Assembly: GCA_947500555.1 (NCBI GenBank)
Contig: CANMSE010000004.1
Location: 496,001-560,000 of the forward strand
Length of the DNA: 64,000 nt
DNA from: an uncultured Fulvivirga sp.
Lineage (GTDB): Bacteria; Bacteroidota; Bacteroidia; Cytophagales; Cyclobacteriaceae
Direction of reading: 5' to 3'
Position 1 is the first letter of the stretch; each line of letters starts with the position of its first letter. This document shows positions 43,975-51,184 of this stretch, piece by piece. A model generated the notes under the pieces. It worked only from the letters and a program-made list of their open reading frames with translations, was not told the origin of the DNA and ran no database searches. A program made the position numbers and the translations under genes.

Positions 43975-45278
43975 GAATCAAGAGCCTCTTTGAATGTTTT
44001 GAGACACCTTTCACGTGCGAATTTATGATCGACAATAGGTTTCGGGTAGTCGAGTTCTTGAAATTCAGGAACCCATTTTTTGATATATCTGAGTTCAGAA
44101 TCGAACTTTTTGGTTTGTGATTCAGGATTAAATATTCTGAAATATGGCTGTGCATCCGTTCCTGTACCAGCAGCCCATTGCCAGCCTCCATTGTTTGAAG
44201 CCAATTCAAAGTCCAGAAGTTTTCGGGCGAAATAGCTTTCGCCCCAACGCCAATCAATTAATAAATGTTTAGTAAGAAAACTTGCCACAATCATTCTTAC
44301 ACGATTATGCATAAATCCAGTCATGTTTAGCTCTCTCATCCCTGCATCAACAATAGGATATCCTGTTTCACCCTTGCACCAGGCTTCAAATTCTTTTTCG
44401 TTATTTCTCCATTGCAAACGGTCATATTTGGATTTAAAGTTATTATCAACAACCTTGGGGAAATGCCATAATATCATCTGATAGAATTCACGCCAAATTA
44501 GTTCGTTGAGATATGTGTCACTTATGCTTTTAGCCTTTGTAGCCAATTTACGTATGCTGATTGTTCCAAATCTTAAGTGAATACCTAATCGAGAAGTGCC
44601 TTTTTTTGCGGGAAAATTTCGCTGCTCGGCATAATGTTCGAGAACATCTTCTTCAACAGAGTCATTAGGTATCTCAATAGAGGACTTTTTAAATCCAATA
44701 TCTTGAAGGGAAGGAATGTTATCTATTTTACCAGTATAAAAATTGTCAAACTGCAAACCTGAAGTATATGAATCTAAATGTTCTGAAGTTAACTTTTTGA
44801 GCCATAACTTACTGTAGGGAGTAAACACAACGTATGGATTGCCATCGTCTTTAACTACTTCTTCTTTTTCAAGAAGCACATGATCTTTAAAAGTATGGAA
44901 CTCAATCTCGTTGGAATTCAGGAGCTCTTCTATTTCTGCGTCTCGTTTCAGTGCGTAAGGCTCATAATCTCTATTGGCAAAGACCTTCTCAATTTCAAAA
45001 TTGTCAATTAACTCTTTCCAGATTTCGGACGGCTTGCCATGCTTTATCAAAAGCCCTGAATCCTTACCCCTTAGATCATCATCTATTTTAGATAATTCTG
45101 AGTGGATGAAGTTGACTCTCGCATCATCTTTATCTTCCAACTCATCCAGAATGTTGGTATCAAAAATAAAGATTGGGAGTACAGGTAAATCTGACTTAAG
45201 CGCATGATAAAGTCCTGCATTATCGTCAGTCCTTAAATCACGCCTGTGCCAGAAGATGTTTATTTTCGGTTTGCTCAT
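43971..45278 (-). CDS. phrB: Deoxyribodipyrimidine photolyase (cryptochrome/photolyase family)
   Basis: 435 residues, class I type. N-terminal antenna domain (INIFWHRRDLRTDDNAGLYHAL). The FAD domain contains TSRLGIHLRFGTISIR, LIWREFYQMIL, GETGYPIVDAGMREL, GFMHNRVRMIVASFL, and WRWGESYFARKLLDFELASN / NGGWQWAAGTGTD. It repairs UV-induced pyrimidine dimers with blue light. Its place inside a carotenoid operon behind a CarH-like regulator makes the operon a combined light-protection unit. It overlaps genes on both sides by 4 bp. Confidence 0.92.
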   Translation of the reverse strand: MSKPKINIFWHRRDLRTDDNAGLYHALKSDLPVLPIFIFDTNILDELEDKDDARVNFIHSELSKIDDDLRGKDSGLLIKHGKPSEIWKELIDNFEIEKVFANRDYEPYALKRDAEIEELLNSNEIEFHTFKDHVLLEKEEVVKDDGNPYVVFTPYSKLWLKKLTSEHLDSYTSGLQFDNFYTGKIDNIPSLQDIGFKKSSIEIPNDSVEEDVLEHYAEQRNFPAKKGTSRLGIHLRFGTISIRKLATKAKSISDTYLNELIWREFYQMILWHFPKVVDNNFKSKYDRLQWRNNEKEFEAWCKGETGYPIVDAGMRELNMTGFMHNRVRMIVASFLTKHLLIDWRWGESYFARKLLDFELASNNGGWQWAAGTGTDAQPYFRIFNPESQTKKFDSELRYIKKWVPEFQELDYPKPIVDHKFARERCLKTFKEALDS

Positions 45279-45445
45279 GAAGATTTCAACGATTCAATCT
45301 CCTTTTCAAGATCGTCAATTTCTTTCATTTTTTTAGCATAGAGCTTAAGGTCTCCCGAGCGCTGCACTTCAGTGGCTTCTGCGTATAATTTAGAGGCTTT
45401 TTTCCTTAATTTATCGACCGGATTGGTTTTAAATAGTCCAAACAT
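45275..45445 (-). CDS. DUF6435-like small coiled-coil protein
   Basis: 56 residues from the ATG at 45445 (MFGLFKTNPVDKLRKK); an ATG at 45466 would add seven residues. The MFGLFK...P start, then a helical hairpin (KLYAEATEVQRSGDLKLYAKK, DDLEKEIESL), resembles the DUF6435 family of short cytosolic proteins. It overlaps phr by 4 bp, so it is translationally coupled. No function known. Confidence 0.65.
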   Translation of the reverse strand: MFGLFKTNPVDKLRKKASKLYAEATEVQRSGDLKLYAKKMKEIDDLEKEIESLKSS

Positions 45446-45495
45446 TGTATTTGCTGTTTTATTCATAAGAACAACAGCTAAGAAGAAGGAAGGTT

Positions 45496-46017
45496 TTAAG
45501 ATCGAATAGAATCGAACCTATTCTTTAAATTATCAGCAATCATTCTAAACCAAAAGGTATATTGATCAGGGTTTTCATCTATATCTGTGAAGAGTTCTGA
45601 CATATTGATATACTTGAAATCAGCTACTTCTTCTCTGTTAAGTATTGGTGCTTCGTCCGTTATACAAGTAAATACATGGTCATACTCATGTTCTGTCAAG
45701 TCATTATCTAACTTTGCTTTGTATATGAATTTATAGAGGTATTCAGGGTCGGCATTTAACCCTATTTCTTCTTTTAGCCTTCTTCTAGCGGCAGATATAC
45801 TCTCTTCGTTTGGTCGAGGGTGACTGCAACATGCGTTGGTCCAAAGTCCACCAGAATGGTACTTGCTATCAGCTCGTTTCTGAATAAGCATTTCACCAGC
45901 GGAATTATAAACCAGTACGGAAAAAGCCCTATGCAGCTCACCAAGTCTATGGGCTTTCATTTTATCCATGGTGCCTACCACATCATCTTTTGGATTTACT
46001 AAAACTACCTGATCCAT
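45496..46017 (-). CDS. idi: Isopentenyl-diphosphate delta-isomerase, type I
   Basis: 173 residues, Nudix-fold IDI. Active-site Cys64 in TNACCSHP, the Nudix box AARRRLKEEIGL, and the catalytic Glu region LTEHEYDHVF are all present. It interconverts IPP and DMAPP in the cytosol, feeding carotenoid synthesis. The ATG overlaps the crtB stop as TAATG. No crtE (GGPP synthase) is in the operon, so that enzyme must come from elsewhere. Confidence 0.93.
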   Translation of the reverse strand: MDQVVLVNPKDDVVGTMDKMKAHRLGELHRAFSVLVYNSAGEMLIQKRADSKYHSGGLWTNACCSHPRPNEESISAARRRLKEEIGLNADPEYLYKFIYKAKLDNDLTEHEYDHVFTCITDEAPILNREEVADFKYINMSELFTDIDENPDQYTFWFRMIADNLKNRFDSIRS

Positions 46018-46853
46018 TAGATTATATTCAGACGATGCTTAAAGTAGGTATAAAAAAGGATCGAGAATTTTCGAGGATTAGGAATTCTAATTCTTGATTC
46101 CAAAACTCTTGATGAAGGGGTGTTTTTAATTTTATTGAAAAGAGAGTAGTAATAGACGTAGGCTAAATAAACCCCAAATCGAGAGGATTTAGGAAGTTTT
46201 TTTATACCCTCTAAACCTTTTTGAAAATCTTTCTCTATGTCTTTCTCTATTTCAATTTTTTCAACCTCATCGAAATGCTCTATGGTCACCCCAGGAAAGT
46301 ATGTCCTGCCCATTTGGATGAAATCAGCATTCAAATCTCGTAGAAAATTTATTTTTTGAAAAGCGGAGCCGAGTTTCATAGCATAGGGCTTCAGTTCGAG
46401 ATATTCCTCATTATTACCGTTGCAAAATACCTTTAGACACATCAAGCCAACAACTTCAGCTGATCCAAGAATATACTCCTCATACTTACTTTGAGTATAC
46501 TCCACCTTAGTCAAGTCCATCTCCATACTATATAGAAACTTGTCAATGAGTTCATGGTCAATGTCAAATTCATTGACAGTATGTTGAAAACTGTTCAGAA
46601 TGGGGTTGAGGCTTATACCGTCTTCAATAGATAGGTAGGTCTCCTTCTTAAACCTTTCAAAGAGTTCTGTTTTATTATAATCGTGGAAGGTGTCTACAAT
46701 TTCATCAGCAAATCGAACGAAACCATAGATAGCACATATTGGATCTCTTAGGCTTTTATCAAGACACTTTATTCCAAGAGAAAATGATGTGCTGTAAGCA
46801 CCTGTAACCATGCGGCTACATTTAATAGACACTTTGTCAAAGAGTTCTTTCAT
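46017..46853 (-). CDS. crtB: Phytoene synthase
   Basis: 278 residues, squalene/phytoene synthase family. Start MKELFDKVSIKCSRMVTGAY, first Asp-rich motif FVRFADEIVDTFHD, second NFLRDLNADFIQMGRTYFP. It condenses two GGPP into phytoene. Six bp separate it from crtI upstream, and it overlaps idi downstream by 1 bp. Confidence 0.94.
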   Translation of the reverse strand: MKELFDKVSIKCSRMVTGAYSTSFSLGIKCLDKSLRDPICAIYGFVRFADEIVDTFHDYNKTELFERFKKETYLSIEDGISLNPILNSFQHTVNEFDIDHELIDKFLYSMEMDLTKVEYTQSKYEEYILGSAEVVGLMCLKVFCNGNNEEYLELKPYAMKLGSAFQKINFLRDLNADFIQMGRTYFPGVTIEHFDEVEKIEIEKDIEKDFQKGLEGIKKLPKSSRFGVYLAYVYYYSLFNKIKNTPSSRVLESRIRIPNPRKFSILFYTYFKHRLNII

Positions 46854-46859
46854 TAGTTG

Positions 46860-48332
46860 TTATTCGATCGTCTTCAAAAGTTCCTTCGCTACTACTTGAC
46901 CTGATATTAGTGAAGGAGGTACTCCTGGCCCAGGAACAGTGAGCTGTCCTGTATAATACAAATTTTTGACTTTTTTGTTTACCATGGATGGTTTTAAAAT
47001 AGCCGTTTGCTTTAAAGTATTCGCCAAGCCATAGGCATTACCTTTAAAACTATTATAATCAGCAATGAAATCCTTATGTGCGTAACTCTTTTTGAACACT
47101 ACGGCATCTCGTATAGATTGGCCGGTTAACTTTTCCATTCTATCCATTACCATGTCATAATACTTCTCTCTATTTTCGTCTTCATCTTCAAGACCCGGAG
47201 CTACTGGTATTAAGACAAAAACGTTTTCCATTCCTTTAGGAGCACATTTATCATCACTTTTTGAGGCGCAACAGACGTAGAAAAGTGGTTTGCTTGGCCA
47301 TTGAGGCTCGTCATAAATCTCTTCAGCATGTCTATCAAATGATTCATCAAAAAATAGGTTATGATGCCTCAGGTTCTGTAGTTCTTTATTAACACCCAAA
47401 TAAAATATGAGACTAGATGGTGCCATAGAACGACTTTCCCAATAGTCTTGGTCATATTTACGGTATTTCTTTTCTAATAATTTCTGCTCAATGTGATTAT
47501 AATCAGCGCCCCCTACAACATAATCACATTCCTTGAACTCACCGTTAACTACAATTCCTCTTGATACTCCATCTTCGACCTCGATTTTTTCAACATTGCT
47601 GGAGGTATTTATTTTTACACCCAGTGAGGTCGCTACTGAGGCCATTGCCTCTACAATTTTGTGCATACCGCCTTTAGGGTACCAAGTACCTAAATTGATA
47701 TCGGCATAATTCATTAAGCTATACAGCGCAGGTGTATCTTGAGGTTTTGCACCCAGGAAAAGGACAGGAAACTCCAACAACTGGATAAGTCTTGGATCAC
47801 TGAAATGCTTTCTGACATATTTAGAGATAGATTGAAATACATGTAATTTCAATACTCCAACGGCCAATCTAGCATCTAAAAATTCAGTGATCGATCGTCC
47901 AGGTTTATAGACAAGATCATTAATGCCAACTTCGTATTTGTAAGCTGCCTCATCTAGAAATTTCCGAAGCTGTTTGCTGCTTGATGGTTCAATTGAATCG
48001 AATAAGTCATATAATTTATCCAGAGAGGCTGGGATATCAACACCTATCTTATCTTCAAAAAAAACTTGATATGATGGGTCTAGGCGTTTTAACTCATAAA
48101 AATCTGATACTTTATAACCAAGGTTCTCAAAATAATTTTCAAAAACATCTGGCATCCAGTACCAACTGGGACCCATATCAAAAGTAAAACCATCGGCTGA
48201 GAACTTTCTGGCTCTCCCACCGATGGTTTCGTTTTTTTCGTATATTACTACCTCACATCCTCCTTTGGCTAAAAAACTTGCTGCGGACAGGCTTGCAAAT
48301 CCAGAGCCAATTACAACTACCTTTTTCTTCAT
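46860..48332 (-). CDS. crtI: Phytoene desaturase
   Basis: 490 residues, CrtI type. FAD motif VVVIGSGFASLSAASFLAK, then GGRARKFSADGFTFDMGPSWYW, the substrate-binding segment FPVLFLGAKPQDTPALYSLM, and C-terminal NLYYTGQLTVPGPGVPPSLIS. It converts phytoene to lycopene. Adjacency to crtB and these motifs separate it from the CrtD-like paralogue at 39968-41434. Second gene of the operon, 5 bp after the sigma gene. Confidence 0.92.
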   Translation of the reverse strand: MKKKVVVIGSGFASLSAASFLAKGGCEVVIYEKNETIGGRARKFSADGFTFDMGPSWYWMPDVFENYFENLGYKVSDFYELKRLDPSYQVFFEDKIGVDIPASLDKLYDLFDSIEPSSSKQLRKFLDEAAYKYEVGINDLVYKPGRSITEFLDARLAVGVLKLHVFQSISKYVRKHFSDPRLIQLLEFPVLFLGAKPQDTPALYSLMNYADINLGTWYPKGGMHKIVEAMASVATSLGVKINTSSNVEKIEVEDGVSRGIVVNGEFKECDYVVGGADYNHIEQKLLEKKYRKYDQDYWESRSMAPSSLIFYLGVNKELQNLRHHNLFFDESFDRHAEEIYDEPQWPSKPLFYVCCASKSDDKCAPKGMENVFVLIPVAPGLEDEDENREKYYDMVMDRMEKLTGQSIRDAVVFKKSYAHKDFIADYNSFKGNAYGLANTLKQTAILKPSMVNKKVKNLYYTGQLTVPGPGVPPSLISGQVVAKELLKTIE

Positions 48333-48337
48333 TCAAC

Positions 48338-48844
48338 TTATTTGGAATAAGCCACTAATTTTTTCTGAATTTCTTTTCTTGCATGGAATATTCGGTTTTT
48401 AACCGTGCCTATAGGAATGTTTAAGTCTTCCGCTATCTCATGGTATTTGAAACCTTCCGTATGCATCTGGAAAGGTATTAATAAATCTTCTTTTATTTCA
48501 CTAATACATCTCTGAATGTCCTTGTATTCAAATGAACCATCAGGTGTGTTGAATGTATAATTGTCAGCTACATTTAAATAGTAAAGCTCTGGTGTATCAT
48601 CGTGGGTGGTTTTAGTGCGCTGAGCTTTTCTGTAATTATTGATATAGGTGTTTCTCATGATCGTAAAGAGCCACCCTTTCAAATTTGTATTTTGTTTGAA
48701 CTTATCTCTATATGTCAACGCTTTCAAAACAGTATCCTGAACTAAATCTTCAGATTCCATTTTATTATTAGTGAACCTACGTGTGAATAATTCCAACGTT
48801 TCTTTTAAAGAAGATATTTGAGTATTGAATTCTATAGCAGTCAT
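48338..48844 (-). CDS. ECF-type sigma factor heading the carotenoid operon
   Basis: 168 residues from the ATG at 48844; a TTG at 48904 would start upstream of the predicted transcription start. Region 2: FTRRFTNNKMESEDLVQDTV, ALTYRDKFKQ, LKGWLFTIMRNTYINNYRK. Region 4: FQMHTEGFKYHEIAEDLNIP, GTVKNRIFHARKEIQKKL. No anti-sigma gene is near, so its activity is probably set by transcription from the operator-flanked promoter just upstream. What it activates is not visible; autoregulation or an unlinked light regulon are possible. Confidence 0.9.
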   Translation of the reverse strand: MTAIEFNTQISSLKETLELFTRRFTNNKMESEDLVQDTVLKALTYRDKFKQNTNLKGWLFTIMRNTYINNYRKAQRTKTTHDDTPELYYLNVADNYTFNTPDGSFEYKDIQRCISEIKEDLLIPFQMHTEGFKYHEIAEDLNIPIGTVKNRIFHARKEIQKKLVAYSK

Positions 48845-48846
48845 AA

Positions 48847-48876
48847 TGTTTAACGTTTGTTTAAGAATGTTAAACA
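48847..48876 (-). promoter_or_regulatory. Proximal CarH-type operator
   Basis: TGTTTAAC - 14 nt - GTTAAACA. Between the arms lies a third copy, TGTTTAAG at 48858. The three GTTWAAC-like heptads start at 48848, 48859 and 48869, about one helical turn apart. The site covers the predicted transcription start (about 48868) and the last two bases of the -7 box, so binding would block transcription of the carotenoid operon. Confidence 0.75.
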
Positions 48877-48905
48877 AAATTAATAATATCTCTTTCTTAG
48901 ACAAG
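48875..48905 (-). promoter_or_regulatory. Promoter of the sigma-crt operon
   Basis: On the minus strand a CTTG -33 element (48902-48905) and TAATTTTG -7 element (48875-48882) are separated by exactly 19 nt. This matches the Bacteroidota primary-sigma consensus (TTTG, TAnnTTTG). The promoter is framed by two matching operators. Confidence 0.75.
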
Positions 48906-48909
48906 AAAA

Positions 48910-48939
48910 TGTTTAACTTTTTTCAACAATTGTTAAACA
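48910..48939 (-). promoter_or_regulatory. Distal CarH-type operator
   Basis: Same geometry as the proximal site: TGTTTAAC - 14 nt - GTTAAACA, starting exactly 63 bp (about six helical turns) further from the gene. A weaker heptad (TTTCAAC, 48921) lies in the middle. It begins 4 bp upstream of the -33 element. Confidence 0.72.
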
Positions 48940-48958
48940 AAAAGAGTGAATGGTAAAA

Positions 48959-49834
48959 TTAAAGGAGTGACTGGAGTTCGGCAGGAGTCTCGAAAATGCT
49001 AATGGACTCAGGTAATGCTTCTTTTCTATCAAATAGTGGCTTTCCCGTCATGAGAATCTGTTTATTATCGAACGTTTCATCCATGACTGCTAAGAAATCA
49101 GTCAGCTCTTTTTCAGCACTCACATAGGAGATCAAACCCACTATTACATCTGCATTTACCATCTCTACTGATTTTTTTAGATCTGGAAATGGAACATTTT
49201 GTCCTAGATAATAGGTACGATATCCCTTCTTTTTAATCAAATAATGAAAGAAAAGAAGAGCTATTTCGTGCATCTCACTTTCAGGTAAGAATAGCACAAC
49301 AGTTTTTGCAGTAGGTTGCATGTTGTGGTTCAATCCGTCAATGGCCACAATGATCTTCTGGCGTATCAAGTTCGAAATGAAGTGTTCTTGCGCAGGATTA
49401 ATATTATTTGATAACCACAACACTCCAATCTTTCTCAGAAACGGGTAAATTATTTCTACAACTGTCTCTTCAAACCCTATTTTTAGAATGGATTTTGAAA
49501 TAAGCCTTTCAAACTTAACCTCATCCATTTCAACCATACTAATAGTTAATTGATCAATGATGATCTCATTTTCAGGTTTAGACTCGTCTGACAGCTCTGA
49601 GATTTTATCCAATAATTGATCCTGAGACAAGTTTGCTATTTTTGAAATCTTATAGCCTTGATTGTATAGTATGGATACATTAAGGATTTGCTTCAAGTCA
49701 GAATCACTGTATGTCCTTATATTGGTTGAAGACCGTTCAGGCTGAATAAGATTATGTCTCTTTTCCCAAATCCTGATAGTATGAGCTTTGATACCTGTAA
49801 GTGCTTCCAGCTCTTTTATTGAATAGTGTCCCAT
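48959..49834 (-). CDS. carH: CarH/LitR-like MerR regulator with cobalamin-binding domain
   Basis: 291 residues. N-terminal MerR winged helix (YSIKELEALTGIKAHTIRIWEKRH, 4-27; IRTYSDSDLKQI). A four-helix B12-cap region follows, with the W-x9-EH signature of CarH (Trp140, Glu150, His151), then a Rossmann-type B12 domain with ESEMHE (His189, candidate lower cobalt ligand). In known CarH/LitR proteins adenosylcobalamin drives tetramerisation and repression in the dark, and light releases it. The residue after Trp140 is Leu, not the His that ligates cobalt after illumination in Thermus CarH. The gene sits directly upstream of the operators it probably binds. Confidence 0.85.
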   Translation of the reverse strand: MGHYSIKELEALTGIKAHTIRIWEKRHNLIQPERSSTNIRTYSDSDLKQILNVSILYNQGYKISKIANLSQDQLLDKISELSDESKPENEIIIDQLTISMVEMDEVKFERLISKSILKIGFEETVVEIIYPFLRKIGVLWLSNNINPAQEHFISNLIRQKIIVAIDGLNHNMQPTAKTVVLFLPESEMHEIALLFFHYLIKKKGYRTYYLGQNVPFPDLKKSVEMVNADVIVGLISYVSAEKELTDFLAVMDETFDNKQILMTGKPLFDRKEALPESISIFETPAELQSLL

Positions 49835-49944
49835 GCGTTTTTTTGCAATCTTAGGTCTTAAACACGCTGAAAGTGATTATGTTACAAAAAGGTTGACTTT
49901 TTACAAAGTAATTTTCTTCTATCACTTTTGTGTAAATTTAACGT

Positions 49945-50793
49945 ATGCTGAAATCTAGTGTAAGCGCTTCACAAATTATCAAAGTTTCGGATAAGGAACC
50001 AGTGAAAAGTAATGATTTATTGGCAGTGGAGGAACCATTAGAAATTCGGTTAGGCTACGGAGATCAACTCAGAAAAGAAAAGCCTGTTTCAGTGACAATG
50101 AGAACTCCTGGACAGGATTTTGAGCTTGTACGAGGTTTTCTATTCACTGAGGGCATTATAAATAGCAGTAGTGATGTGTTGAGCATGCGATACTGTGAAG
50201 CCACCAAACCAGAAGAAAAAGGAAATGTCGTTCGTGCAGAGCTCAGCCCGAGGGTTGATATTGATTTTCACAAATTGGAACGACACTTCTACACGAGTAG
50301 TAGTTGCGGAGTTTGTGGAAAATCCTCGATTGACGCTGTACAATCAAAATGTAGTATGATATCCAGCAACTTAAAGGTAGATGAATCTGTTATCCATAAG
50401 GCTCCTAATATTTTGAGGGAGGCTCAACGAATATTCGAACATACCGGAGGTTTACATGCAGCAGCTCTTTTCAGTGATCGGGGTGAGCTCGTTTTGATGT
50501 CTGAAGATGTAGGTAGGCATAATGCACTCGACAAACTAATAGGAAATATTATAAGTAGTGATATTCAAAGTAATGACCATTTTGTTTTAGTAAGTGGAAG
50601 AGCAAGCTTTGAACTAATTCAAAAAGCGGTTATGGCTGGAATACCGATACTTGCTGCTGTTGGTGCGCCATCGAGCTTGGCAGTTCAACTTGCCAAAGAA
50701 AGTAAAATGACTTTGCTGGGCTTTGTAAGAAATGATAATTTTAATATCTACTGTGGGGATCAGCGTATAATTACTAAGTCAAATTATTCATGA
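49945..50793 (+). CDS. fdhD: Formate dehydrogenase accessory sulfurtransferase FdhD
   Basis: 282 residues with family motifs: RTPGQDFELVRGFLFTEGII, the CxxC sulfur carrier loop SSCGVCGK, HTGGLHAAALF, SEDVGRHNALDK and VSGRASFELIQKA. FdhD passes sulfur from a cysteine desulfurase to the molybdenum cofactor of formate dehydrogenase in the cytosol. It is convergent with the formate dehydrogenase operon and overlaps the next gene by 4 bp. Confidence 0.94.
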   Translation: MLKSSVSASQIIKVSDKEPVKSNDLLAVEEPLEIRLGYGDQLRKEKPVSVTMRTPGQDFELVRGFLFTEGIINSSSDVLSMRYCEATKPEEKGNVVRAELSPRVDIDFHKLERHFYTSSSCGVCGKSSIDAVQSKCSMISSNLKVDESVIHKAPNILREAQRIFEHTGGLHAAALFSDRGELVLMSEDVGRHNALDKLIGNIISSDIQSNDHFVLVSGRASFELIQKAVMAGIPILAAVGAPSSLAVQLAKESKMTLLGFVRNDNFNIYCGDQRIITKSNYS

Positions 50794-51155
50794 AATTAAG
50801 AATTAAAGGAAACTCACTTCGAATGAGATTGTCACAAACCGAAGTTGATAAATTCGGACGTGAGGGTTTAATTAAAGATCAGATACAATTTGGGCAAAGT
50901 ACGTTGACCTACCTTTTGGAAGTCATTAATAGTGACAACGTTGAGGCAACTTTAGAAACGAATATTATTCGTGTGGGAGTGCCTGAGGCAGTTAAAAACA
51001 TATGGATGGATGAAGGTGAAGTAGGTTTTGAGGCAAGGATTGGTGAAAACGAAGATGAATTATATGTGTTAGTAGAAAAGGATTTTCAATGTCTGGTACC
51101 TCGTAAAGAAGATGAAAGTGATTTGTACGAGAATCCAAAAACTTCCAGTAATTAG
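50790..51155 (+). CDS. DUF7009-like small protein coupled to FdhD
   Basis: 121 residues, beta-rich with charged turns: KLRIKGNSLRMRLSQTEVDK, GLIKDQIQFGQSTLTYLLEV, EDELYVLVEKDFQCLVPRKEDE. No signal peptide or metal motif beyond one Cys. Overlaps fdhD by 4 bp, so it is likely made with it and may assist cofactor insertion or formate dehydrogenase assembly; that is inferred from linkage. I recall this family as DUF7009 with moderate certainty. Confidence 0.7.
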   Translation: MKLRIKGNSLRMRLSQTEVDKFGREGLIKDQIQFGQSTLTYLLEVINSDNVEATLETNIIRVGVPEAVKNIWMDEGEVGFEARIGENEDELYVLVEKDFQCLVPRKEDESDLYENPKTSSN

Positions 51156-51184
51156 CAATAAACTAGAAGCCTAATCGACTTCAA

